Below the pieces are notes generated by a model. It worked only from the letters and a program-made list of their open reading frames with translations. It was not told the DNA's origin and made no database searches. Positions 26,641 through 34,781 of a stretch of DNA of 64,000 nt are shown here, piece after piece; within the stretch, counting starts at the first letter, position 1, and the number at the start of each line of letters is the position of its first letter. Where the stretch lies: NCBI GenBank assembly GCA_029984035.1, contig JASBYJ010000002.1:186001-250000 (forward strand). Direction: 5' to 3'. The stretch comes from Conchiformibius sp. (GTDB taxonomy: Bacteria; Pseudomonadota; Gammaproteobacteria; Burkholderiales; Neisseriaceae). Position numbers and translations under genes: made by a program.

Positions 26641-26719
26641 GCGGCGGTTGGCGTTACTTGGTTTTGTGTTATGCAGGCTGCCTGAAAGCGGTCTGCATCT
26701 GTTTTCAGGCAGCCTGACG

Positions 26720-27532
26720 ATGCAGTTTGAACCTTATGAATTTGATGAGTCTAAAAATCCCAATATTTCCCATGATGTCAGCCAGCTGAAAGAATTGGCG
26801 CACATGGGCGGCTATTTGTGCGTGGCGGTGGTGGTGTTTTGGCTGCTGGTGGAAACCTTGGTTTATGTTTTGCCTTCCGTAGTAAGTTTGGAGCGCGAAA
26901 AGCGTTGGCTCGGCGGTATCGGCAGCGAACTGACGCGACAGGAAAATACCCGCCGTGATGACAAGCTGCAACGTTTGGCAGATGATTTGGCGGCGAGAAT
27001 GGGTGTTCCGAGCGGCGTGGTGGAAGTGTGGGTAAGCAGCGGGGATACCGTCAATGCGTTTGCCACTTTCGGCGGAAACGTGTTGATGTATCAGGGCTTG
27101 TTGGACCGTTTGCCCGATGAAGAAGCGGTAGCGGCAGTGTTGGCGCATGAAATTGCCCATGTGAAACACAGAGACCCTTTGCGCGGCAGCTCGCGCGGTT
27201 TGTTGTTTGCCGTGGCTTCGGCGGCGGTGTCGGGCGATACCGGTATGGCGCAGCTTGCGGCATCGTTGGAAGGTTTGCGTTACAGCCGGACTTTGGAAGC
27301 GGCGGCTGACGAGGCGGCAGTGCAGGCTTTAATCGGGCGTTACGGCAACGGCGGCGGTATGGTGCGGTTGATGCAGACTTTTGAGCAGGTTGAAGCGGAA
27401 AACGGTACGGCGGAAGGTCCGCAATGGCTGCACAGCCACCCGGATACCCGGGAGCGTTTGCTGGCGGCAAGCAGGCAGGCAGAGAAAATGCCGCACACTT
27501 CTCATCCCGCCCCGAATGTTTGGCGGCAGTGA
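26720..27532 (+). CDS. M48-family membrane metallopeptidase
   Basis: The 270-residue protein has one membrane segment near residues 34-52 and then an M48 domain. The zinc site HEIAH is in VLAHEIAHVKHRD and the third-ligand region in EAAADEAAVQAL. The segment FATFGGNVLMYQGLLDRL is typical. M48 members degrade damaged membrane or envelope proteins. The start at 26720 excludes an upstream frame that overlaps the glycosyltransferase. The site ribosome binding signal is weak, and an imperfect uptake word lies just before it. Confidence 0.85.
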   Translation: MQFEPYEFDESKNPNISHDVSQLKELAHMGGYLCVAVVVFWLLVETLVYVLPSVVSLEREKRWLGGIGSELTRQENTRRDDKLQRLADDLAARMGVPSGVVEVWVSSGDTVNAFATFGGNVLMYQGLLDRLPDEEAVAAVLAHEIAHVKHRDPLRGSSRGLLFAVASAAVSGDTGMAQLAASLEGLRYSRTLEAAADEAAVQALIGRYGNGGGMVRLMQTFEQVEAENGTAEGPQWLHSHPDTRERLLAASRQAEKMPHTSHPAPNVWRQ

Positions 27533-27709
27533 CGGTATTTCAGGCAGCCTGAAGTGCGGTCTGCGTCAGGTGAGTCTGATGCCTGTGCGGCAGTGACGGT
27601 GAAAAACCGATGTTTGGGATTGCAGGGTTTGATGTTGCATTCTCTTATGGCTGCCGTTCGTGGCAGTGTGTTTGCAGTATGTTGTTCGGGCAGCCTTTTA
27701 GGAGACGAT

Positions 27710-27928
27710 ATGCCTTATGTCAATATTAAAGTTACGGGCGGTGCGGAAGCGCCCACCGCCGAGCAAAAGGCCGAATTGATTGCGGGTGTTACGGCATTAT
27801 TGGTTAGGGTGCTGGATAAAAATCCCGAAACCACTGTTGTGGTGATTGATGAAGTGGATGCCGACAATTGGGGTATTGCAGGGCAGACCGTTAGTGCCAG
27901 ACGCAGAAACAACGCAGGTGAATCTTAA
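27710..27928 (+). CDS. 4-oxalocrotonate tautomerase family protein
   Basis: The 72-residue protein begins MPYVNIKVTGG, so Pro2 would become the catalytic N-terminal proline after removal of Met. The segment VVVIDEVDADNWGIAGQTV is typical of 4-OT small tautomerases. The start follows AGGAGACGAT, a strong ribosome binding site. The natural substrate is unknown, since no catabolic genes lie nearby. Confidence 0.88.
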   Translation: MPYVNIKVTGGAEAPTAEQKAELIAGVTALLVRVLDKNPETTVVVIDEVDADNWGIAGQTVSARRRNNAGES

Positions 27929-27959
27929 CCAAGCCGTTTTCTTTTCATGTTCATTCCCT

Positions 27960-29129
27960 ATGCTTAAACAACCGCCCACATCGCTGCCGCCTCTGTCGCT
28001 GTATGTCCATATTCCTTGGTGTATCAAGAAATGTCCGTATTGTGATTTCAACTCGCATCAGATTAAGTCGGAGTTGGGAGAGCATGCTTATATTGAAGCG
28101 TTGCTGACGGATTTGCAAAGCGAATTGCCCTATATCTGGGGGCGGAGTATCGAAACCGTGTTTATCGGCGGCGGTACGCCCAGCGTGTTCGGCGCCGATT
28201 CGATAGAGCGGCTGCTGAGCGGTATCCGTGCGCTGACGAAACTCAGTCCGCAGGCGGAAATCACTTTGGAAGCCAATCCGGGTACGTTCGAATACCGAAA
28301 ATTCCAAGGCTACCGCGATGCGGGTATTAACCGTTTGTCCATCGGAGTGCAGAGTTTCGAAGCCGACAAACTTAAGGCTTTGGGGCGTGTGCACAGCGCG
28401 GACGAAGCGCGTCAGGCGGTGGCTGTTGCTGCGGGTTTGTTTGAACGGGTGAATGTGGATTTGATGTACGCGCTGCCCCGTCAAACCGTTCAGGCAGCCT
28501 GTAAAGACGTGCAAACCGCCATAGATTTCGGTGTCGGCCATATCAGCGCATATCAGCTGACATTGGAGCCGAATACGCCTTTCGGACACACTCCGCCGTC
28601 CGAGTTGCCCGATGACGAAGCGGCGCAGGATATTGAAGAAGCCGTACACGCGTCTTTGGCGGCGGCAGGTTTCGTGCAATATGAAACCAGTGCGTTTGCC
28701 CGCCAACACAGCCATCGTGCGCGTCATAATCTGAATTATTGGCAGTTCGGCGACTATGTCGGCATCGGAGCGGGCGCACACGGCAAAATTTCATGCCACA
28801 GCCATATCGAACGCACGGTGCGCCGCCGCCATCCCGATGAGTATATGCGTGCCATGCAGAATAACCCTCAAGCGGCGATTGAACGCAAAACGGTTGCGGC
28901 CGAAGACTTGCCGTTTGAGTTTATGATGAATGCGTTGCGCCTGACGGACGGCGTGCCTTCGGCGTGGCTTCAGGAGCGTACGGGCGTTGCCGCCGCACAT
29001 ATCAGCCGCCAAATCGAGGCTGCCTGCGCCAAAGGTTTGCTGGATACGCATCCCGCCTATTTTCGCGCCACCCCTTTGGGACGGCGGTTTTTGAATGATT
29101 TGGTACAGTGTTTTTTGTCAGAGCGTTGA
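27960..29129 (+). CDS. hemW: Radical SAM protein HemW (heme chaperone)
   Basis: The 389-residue protein has the radical SAM cluster motif CxxxCxxC in CIKKCPYCDFNSH, with the start LYVHIPWC of the HemN/HemW family. It has the segment RLSIGVQSFEADKLKALGR and the C-terminal HemN_C region. HemW binds heme and inserts it into target proteins. The CPYCDF form and the length near 390 favour HemW over the true oxidase HemN. The start at 27960 is chosen at the beginning of family similarity. Confidence 0.92.
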   Translation: MLKQPPTSLPPLSLYVHIPWCIKKCPYCDFNSHQIKSELGEHAYIEALLTDLQSELPYIWGRSIETVFIGGGTPSVFGADSIERLLSGIRALTKLSPQAEITLEANPGTFEYRKFQGYRDAGINRLSIGVQSFEADKLKALGRVHSADEARQAVAVAAGLFERVNVDLMYALPRQTVQAACKDVQTAIDFGVGHISAYQLTLEPNTPFGHTPPSELPDDEAAQDIEEAVHASLAAAGFVQYETSAFARQHSHRARHNLNYWQFGDYVGIGAGAHGKISCHSHIERTVRRRHPDEYMRAMQNNPQAAIERKTVAAEDLPFEFMMNALRLTDGVPSAWLQERTGVAAAHISRQIEAACAKGLLDTHPAYFRATPLGRRFLNDLVQCFLSER

Positions 29130-29632
29130 ATGTTGTGTGCGGCAGGGTTTGGGTGTTTTATCGTTTCGATTGCGGCTGCCGCCTTTGTCGATGGAAAAAC
29201 ATGCTTATCTGTGCCGATATCAGCGTGCGGCGTTCGATGCGGTTTTGATGCAACCCGCTAGGCAAAGGCGGAATCTTGGCCTGAATTTCCCATTGTTATT
29301 TTGATAAGCCGGTGCGGCAGTTGCAGGCTGCTTTGCCGGCCAAACCGTCTATGACGTGCCGCCCGAAAAAGAAACGGCAGACGGCGGTTTTCGATTTTCA
29401 GGCAGCCTGAAGCGGTCTTCAGGCTGCCTGAAAGTTTTTCTGAGAGAGTCGGTATCGGATATACCGCTGCCTGAAGATAAAACTTGGCGAACGTGTTTGT
29501 GCCGTGTTTGGCGCACGGTAGCGGATATCTTTGCTTGAAAGATACAGTTTGGGCGGCGGGGGTTTCGGCGGATAAGGAATGTCTTGACAATGGGCTTAAC
29601 CGCTCCGAAGCCGTATCGAGGCGAAAGTGGCG
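29130..29632. other. 500-base spacer with two uptake words
   Basis: Two uptake words lie close together at 29400-29411 and 29421-29432. A third partial copy follows at about 29467. Short open frames here have no recognisable content. No convincing gene or RNA was seen. Confidence 0.45.
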
Positions 29633-30190
29633 TTAAGGGGCGGTGGTTTCGGAAGGTTGGCGGCCGAGTTGCCGTAATTGTTGCAGCATGTGCGCTGCCA
29701 GCGGATGTCCTTGTGCGGCGGCTTGTGCAAACCAGTATTCGGCTTGTTGCAAATCTTGTGCGGTTCCCGTGCCTGTGGCATAGCGGATGGCGAGATTGTA
29801 TTGTGCTTCGGCGTGTCCTTGTTTGGCTGCGGGAAGGTACCATGAAACCGCTTTGGCGTAATCTTGGGGTGTGCCGATGCCGTCGCTGTGCATCAGGGCG
29901 GCGGTAAATTGTGCTTCCGACAAACCTTGTGCGGCGGCTTTTTCATACCAATACAGTGCGGCAGTATCGTCCGCTCCGACACCTAATCCGTCTTGATAGA
30001 GTACTGCCAAATTGTTTTGTGCAGCCGCATCGCCTTGTTCGGCAAGTGATTTGAGCAGCTTGAAGGCGGTAGCGAAATCGTGTTGCTGAACGGCTTGGGC
30101 AACTTGTCGGTGAATGGGATGGTTTTCTTGCGCGGCGGCAGGTAATGACAGCAGGGCAAGGCATATTGTCAGGCAGGCGGTTGTTTTCAT
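29633..30190 (-). CDS. Sel1-repeat protein with signal peptide
   Basis: The 185-residue protein starts with a clear signal peptide (CLALLSLPAAAQ) and is then made of about four Sel1 repeats. These are recognised by the pattern GDAAAQNNLAVLY, WYEKAAAQG, WYLPAAKQGHAEAQYNLA and WFAQAAAQGHPLAA. Such alpha-helical solenoids mediate protein contacts; the partner here is unknown. It is probably periplasmic. Confidence 0.88.
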   Translation of the reverse strand: MKTTACLTICLALLSLPAAAQENHPIHRQVAQAVQQHDFATAFKLLKSLAEQGDAAAQNNLAVLYQDGLGVGADDTAALYWYEKAAAQGLSEAQFTAALMHSDGIGTPQDYAKAVSWYLPAAKQGHAEAQYNLAIRYATGTGTAQDLQQAEYWFAQAAAQGHPLAAHMLQQLRQLGRQPSETTAP

Positions 30191-30288
30191 GTTGATACCT
30201 TTTGAAATTTAATGGGTTGTATAGTGGTTGCGCTTCGGGTGTTTAAGGGGAAAGATTTATATGCACGGCGAAGCGGGATTTAAGCAGA

Positions 30289-30768
30289 TTAGGCGGCTAC
30301 CTGCACGCGCACGGGCTGCAATATCTCCAAATCCTGCGGACGGATGGCAACCAAAAAGCCGCGTTTGCCGCCGTTGATATAGATTTCAGGCAGCCTGAAA
30401 ATGCTCTCTTCCGCATAAACGGGCAGGCGGGTTTTGCAACCGAACGGACTGGTGCCGCCGACTAAATATCCCGTCCATTTATTGGCTTGTTCGGGCGTGG
30501 CGGGTTCGATGTGTTTCATATCCAATATGCGGGCGAGATTGCGGGTGGAAATCTGTTTGTCGCCGTGCATCAGGCATATCAGCCCTTGCTTGAGGTGGTT
30601 TTGCAGGATAACGGTTTTGATAACGGCGTGTTCGTTCACTTTCAGGCAGCGTGCGGAATGAGCCGTGCCGCCGCGTTCTTCATAAGGATAAAGGTGCGAG
30701 TCAAAGGCGATATGGTGTTGGCGCAAAAAGCGTATGGCGGGGGTAATCGGATAGTTTGGTTTGGACAT
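30289..30768 (-). CDS. ybaK: YbaK/EbsC-type Cys-tRNA(Pro) deacylase
   Basis: The 159-residue protein has the YbaK signature: TPAIRFLRQHHI at the start, KTVILQ in the middle with the catalytic lysine, and the YLVGGTSPFGCK loop. These enzymes remove cysteine wrongly attached to tRNA-Pro. The start gives a normal family length. Divergent lptE follows. Confidence 0.92.
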   Translation of the reverse strand: MSKPNYPITPAIRFLRQHHIAFDSHLYPYEERGGTAHSARCLKVNEHAVIKTVILQNHLKQGLICLMHGDKQISTRNLARILDMKHIEPATPEQANKWTGYLVGGTSPFGCKTRLPVYAEESIFRLPEIYINGGKRGFLVAIRPQDLEILQPVRVQVAA

Positions 30769-30890
30769 GGAAGGTGCGGAAAACGGCGTAACGGGAAGGA
30801 AGGTTTTCAGGCAGGCTGCCTGAAAGCGGCTTTTACTTTTCTTTACTTGGCAAGTATAATGCAGCCCTTATTTTGCCGTACGGATTTGCC

Positions 30891-31367
30891 ATGTACAAGC
30901 CGATTGTGTTTCTTGCCGCGTTGTTTTTGTCCGCTTGCGGTTTCCATCTGAAAGGTACGCAGCCTTATGACCGTTTGCCGGTTGTACAGTGGAATATTGA
31001 AGGCGGCGCGTTGCAGCAGCCTTTGGAATCGGCCCTGATTCAGGCTTCGGGCGAATATGCGGCGCAATCGCCCAATCGGCTGAAAGTGTTGTCTTTTTCG
31101 GAAGACAAAGATGTGTACACAGTTACCCGTGCCGCCAAATTGAACGAATATCTGTTGACTTTGGACGTTACCGCACAGGCGTACCGCAACGGTTCGGTAT
31201 GGGGTGCGCCCATGAATATCAGAGTGCGGCGCGTATTGCCTTATGCCGACAGCTTGGTATTGGGCAAACAGGAAGAAGCGGAGCTTATCCGCCGCGAAAT
31301 GCGCAAAGATGCGGCGGGTCGGATTGTGCGCCGTTTGCAGTTTCTTCCCTTGGTCGAGGGGAAGTAA
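30891..31367 (+). CDS. lptE: LPS-assembly lipoprotein LptE
   Basis: The 158-residue lipoprotein (lipobox LSACGFHLKG, Cys16) plugs the LptD barrel and helps insert lipopolysaccharide into the outer leaflet. The start CGFHLKGTQPYDRLPVVQW and the C-terminal EAELIRREMRKDAAGRIVRRL fit the family. The gene runs straight into holA with a two-base gap, the usual lptE-holA arrangement. Its partner lptD is 17 kb away in this window. Confidence 0.93.
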   Translation: MYKPIVFLAALFLSACGFHLKGTQPYDRLPVVQWNIEGGALQQPLESALIQASGEYAAQSPNRLKVLSFSEDKDVYTVTRAAKLNEYLLTLDVTAQAYRNGSVWGAPMNIRVRRVLPYADSLVLGKQEEAELIRREMRKDAAGRIVRRLQFLPLVEGK

Positions 31368-31369
31368 AC

Positions 31370-32380
31370 GTGCCGGCGGTAGCGGCGGCCGGATTGGCTG
31401 AAGAATTGCATGCGCCCCTGCGTCCGCTTTATGTCATACACGGCGAGGAGGAGTTGCTGCGTTTGGAGGCTGTGGATGCGTTGCGTGCGGCAGCCGGAAT
31501 GCAGGGCTATCTCAACCGCGAAACGTATATTGCCGACAGCGTCTCGTTTGATTGGCAGGCGATGTTGGCAGACGCAGGCAGCGCGGGATTGTTTTCCGAT
31601 TTGAAGTTGCTGGAAATCCATATTCCGAACGGCAAACCTGGTAAAAACGGTGCAGACGCGCTGTTTGAATTGGCGAACCGCTTGCCGCCCGATACGGTTA
31701 CCGTGCTGGTGTTGCCTAAGCTGGATAAAACGCAGACGCAGTCGAAATGGTTTTCCGCGATGGCGAAAAACGGCGTGGTGGTCGAAGCCGCCGCGGTCGG
31801 CGGCGCGGCATTGATTCCTTGGATACGCGGGCGTTTGCAGCGGCATGGTTTGGATATTGAGCAAGATGCGGCGGTGTTGCTGGCGGAAAGGGTGGAGGGC
31901 AACCTGCTGGCCGCCAAGCAGGAAATCGACAAACTCGCCCTGCTGCATCCGCGTGGTCATTTGCTCACTGTGGCCGATACCGAGCAGGCTGTGGCGAATG
32001 TGGCGAAGTTTGATGTTTTCCAGCTTACCGAAGCATGGATGGGTGGAGATGCCCAGCGATTGAGCAGGCTTTTGGACGGTTTGCAGGCAGAAGGCAGCGA
32101 TCCTGTTTTGCAGGTTTGGGTTTTAGCGGAAGACATCCGTACTTTGATCCGCTTATCGGCAGCCTTGAAACAGGGTAAAAGTATCCAAAGCGTGCGTAAC
32201 GAACTCAGGTTGTGGGGCAACAAACAGGCTTATGCGCAAAAGGCGGCCGTCCGTTTGCGCCCTGCCAAATTGATGGAAGCATTGCAGCAGTGTGCTGTGA
32301 TTGACCGGCAAATCAAAGGAGCGGCTGCAGGCGATGCTTGGTCGTCTTTCAGGCAGCTGGTGTTGGAATTGGCTGTCTGA
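31370..32380 (+). CDS. holA: DNA polymerase III, delta subunit
   Basis: This clamp-loader subunit opens the beta clamp during replication. The 336-residue protein fits HolA: LRPLYVIHGEEELLRLEAVD at the start, LKLLEIHIPNGKPGKNG, and the C-terminal helical part LRLWGNKQAYAQKAAVR. The GTG start at 31370 is supported by GAGGGGAAG upstream and by its place just after the lptE stop. The longer open frame that begins inside lptE is not used. Confidence 0.93.
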   Translation: MPAVAAAGLAEELHAPLRPLYVIHGEEELLRLEAVDALRAAAGMQGYLNRETYIADSVSFDWQAMLADAGSAGLFSDLKLLEIHIPNGKPGKNGADALFELANRLPPDTVTVLVLPKLDKTQTQSKWFSAMAKNGVVVEAAAVGGAALIPWIRGRLQRHGLDIEQDAAVLLAERVEGNLLAAKQEIDKLALLHPRGHLLTVADTEQAVANVAKFDVFQLTEAWMGGDAQRLSRLLDGLQAEGSDPVLQVWVLAEDIRTLIRLSAALKQGKSIQSVRNELRLWGNKQAYAQKAAVRLRPAKLMEALQQCAVIDRQIKGAAAGDAWSSFRQLVLELAV

Positions 32381-32492
32381 ACGCTTGAATATGATGTCTC
32401 CGCCTTATGGTGCGGCGGCAAACGTGAAACAATCAATCGGGATATCGCCGTATTTTCCGTATGGCCTATCCGCTTTTATTAAGGAATACGTC

Positions 32493-32912
32493 ATGGATAG
32501 AAAACGCGCCTATATTATTTGGTTTGTGATGGCGGTTGCGATTACGTTTTTTGCCTATCTTTTCGGTGCGACTTGGTATTGGGCTTTGATTATCGGCGTT
32601 TTGTCGGTGGCGGCCATTGTCGGTATGGCTACCGGCGCGATGTATTGGAAACAGAAAAAGCTGTTTGAAAACGCGGCAAAATTCAATATCGATTTGAAAA
32701 ACGGCAAAATCCATCCTGCGGATTTGCGCCGTATGTATTTCAGCGGCGGCAAGGCGCGTAAAGACGCTTTGTTCATTGCCAGCCAGGCGATGCAGTGTTC
32801 GGTGCAGGAGGCGGAAAAACGTTTGAGCGAACGTGTCAACAAACAGGCCGCCAATCAGGAAATGATGCGCCAGCAGAGCGGCGGCAAACAACGCCGCGGC
32901 AGACCGCGTTAA
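32493..32912 (+). CDS. Small membrane protein of unknown function
   Basis: The 139-residue protein begins with a basic stretch and two membrane segments (about residues 7-24 and 27-45). It ends in a soluble, strongly charged C-terminus rich in Lys, Arg and Gln. A good ribosome binding site (AAGGA) precedes 32493. It follows holA on the same strand after 112 bases. I do not recognise a named family. Confidence 0.7.
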   Translation: MDRKRAYIIWFVMAVAITFFAYLFGATWYWALIIGVLSVAAIVGMATGAMYWKQKKLFENAAKFNIDLKNGKIHPADLRRMYFSGGKARKDALFIASQAMQCSVQEAEKRLSERVNKQAANQEMMRQQSGGKQRRGRPR

Positions 32913-33291
32913 TATCCGCCAAACCTTTATTGCGCCGTTTGTGCTGCGGCATGCGCAGTTTGGCATGGTTCGACAATCGAATGATGAACAGTTGAGGCTG
33001 CCTGAAATTTTTCAGGCAGCCGCTGTTACTGAAGATTGGGAGATTTTTGGATAAGGCGGTTTCGGGTTTCTGATGTGGGGACGGTTGGAAACCGACAGTC
33101 TGCCGCCGTTACGACACTGTCAGCTGCTACGGGGCAGTGTCTGAAATCAGGCAGTCATTTCAAGCCGGCTTTGCTGCAAAGCGAAATGATTGTGTTTCGT
33201 GGCGTTTCGGTTTGCAGGCAGACGGCTGTGTGAGAGCGGGTAATAGTGATTCAGGCTGCCTGAAATCGGCGGCAGATTGGGAGTGAATACG
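32913..33291. promoter_or_regulatory. Spacer before dapF, with paired uptake words
   Basis: No gene is seen. Two opposed uptake words at 32996-33006 and 33011-33021 can pair as an 11-base stem. Another uptake palindrome lies at 33253-33264, about 30 bases before the dapF start. The spacer must hold the dapF promoter. Confidence 0.5.
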
Positions 33292-34140
33292 ATGGCTGTG
33301 GTGAAATTCAGCAAAATGCATGGATTGGGTAATGATTTTATGGTGATAGACGGTATTAACCAGTCTTTCGACCCTGCCGCCGCTCCTATCCGGCAATGGG
33401 CGGACCGGTATACGGGCATCGGTTTTGACCAATTGCTGTTGGTGGAAAAACCGCAAACCGAAGCGGCGGATTTCCGCTACCGTATTTTTAATGCGGACGG
33501 CAGCGAGGTGCAGCAATGCGGGAACGGGGCGCGTTGTTTTGTGCGTTTTGTCAGCGAAAAGGGTTTGACCGATAAGCGTGAGATTGTGGTGGAAACCGCT
33601 AAAGGCTTGATTATGCCGCGTTTGAATGATGACGGAACGGTAACGGTGAATATGGGTAAACCGTTTTTTCAGGCAGCCGATGTGCCGTTTGTGTTGCGCT
33701 CTGAAGAAAAAGAGGGGCAGGCGGAATATGTGGTGGTGAACGGTTTGGATAGTGCGGTAATGTCTGTTTTAGGCATGGGTAATCCGCATGCGGTGATGGT
33801 GGTGCCCGATACGGATGCTGCACCCGTGCAAGAGTGGGGGGCTGCTTTGCAATCTCATCCGCGGTTTCCCGAACGGGTGAATGTCGGATTTATGCAGGTG
33901 GTGGACAGTAGCCATATCCGTTTGCGTGTGTTTGAACGGGGAACGGGGGAAACGCAGGCGTGCGGCACGGGTGCATGTGCGGCGGTTGTGGCGGGGATAC
34001 GTTTGGGATTGCTGGATGAAGCCCGGGATGTGCGTGTCAGTCTGCCCGGCGGAGAATTGTCGGTTAACTGGCATCATGCAGGTGATGTGATGATGAGCGG
34101 CCCGGCCGTGCGTGTGTTTGACGGTGAGGCGGTGTATTGA
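33292..34140 (+). CDS. dapF: Diaminopimelate epimerase
   Basis: This enzyme converts LL- to meso-diaminopimelate for lysine and peptidoglycan synthesis. The 282-residue protein has both catalytic cysteines, in QQCGNGARC and ACGTGACAAV. The start KFSKMHGLGNDFMVIDG is characteristic. GGGAG upstream supports the ATG at 33292. Its stop overlaps the next gene by one base (TGATG), so the two are probably translated together. Confidence 0.96.
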   Translation: MAVVKFSKMHGLGNDFMVIDGINQSFDPAAAPIRQWADRYTGIGFDQLLLVEKPQTEAADFRYRIFNADGSEVQQCGNGARCFVRFVSEKGLTDKREIVVETAKGLIMPRLNDDGTVTVNMGKPFFQAADVPFVLRSEEKEGQAEYVVVNGLDSAVMSVLGMGNPHAVMVVPDTDAAPVQEWGAALQSHPRFPERVNVGFMQVVDSSHIRLRVFERGTGETQACGTGACAAVVAGIRLGLLDEARDVRVSLPGGELSVNWHHAGDVMMSGPAVRVFDGEAVY

Positions 34141-34769
34141 TGTTGCCGCCGATGGATTTAACGGTATTGCTGTTGGTAGGCGGCTGTTTTGTGTGGCAGG
34201 CGTTTAAGTATGCTCAATTTCAGTGGCTTTGGTTTGCAGTGGCTCTGTGGTTGGTTATCGGGATTTTTTCGGCCAAGCTATTGCCGGGTGTCTTGGGTGT
34301 TACGCATATTGCCAATGTATATCCTTTGCATATTTATTTGTTTTCAGGCAGCATTTTCTTTTGGATGAACAGTGTGCACAGGCTGCCTGAAAGCGGCTGC
34401 CTGAAATGGAGAAGCGATGCCGGTGCGCCGCTGACTCTGTTTGCTCTGGCTGCTTTGGTGATGTTTGCCGCATCGGCTTGGCTGGCTCTGCTGATAGGTA
34501 TCGGTGGTAAGGAGGGTTTGGCAAGCTATATGGCGGGCAGGCTGTTTTCGCTGCTGCTGTTCGACCCTGTGTCATGGTATGCAATGTGTGCCGTGCTGAT
34601 GGGTGTGTTTTGGCAGCACCGCCGCTTGAACGGTGAAACCGCACAAATATTCAGCAGCAAACAACTTTATGCGGGATTGCTGTTGGCTCTTTTGATGCAG
34701 GCAGCCTATTGTTTGACGCATGTATTCTGGTGGCTTGTTTGGGTTATCAGAATGAATTTAATGAATTAA
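34140..34769 (+). CDS. Multi-pass membrane protein of unknown function
   Basis: The 209-residue protein has about five or six hydrophobic segments, including LTVLLLVGGCFVW, LWFAVALWLVIGIF, LTLFALAALVMFA and a long C-terminal one. It starts inside the dapF stop codon (TGATG) and ends 12 bases before parE, so it is part of that operon. An uptake word at 34380-34391 and a near copy right after it fall in its coding region, read as RLPESGCLK. No family is recognised. Confidence 0.7.
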   Translation: MLPPMDLTVLLLVGGCFVWQAFKYAQFQWLWFAVALWLVIGIFSAKLLPGVLGVTHIANVYPLHIYLFSGSIFFWMNSVHRLPESGCLKWRSDAGAPLTLFALAALVMFAASAWLALLIGIGGKEGLASYMAGRLFSLLLFDPVSWYAMCAVLMGVFWQHRRLNGETAQIFSSKQLYAGLLLALLMQAAYCLTHVFWWLVWVIRMNLMN

Positions 34770-34781
34770 TCGGTGAATGAA

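Noticed and set aside
29400..29432. Closely spaced identical words looked like a CRISPR or tandem array.
   Set aside because: They are only two 12-base uptake words in a genome full of them, with no regular spacers and no cas genes.
31199..31369. Longer HolA start inside lptE.
   Set aside because: The GTG at 31370 has a good ribosome binding site and matches the family start; the extension overlaps lptE.
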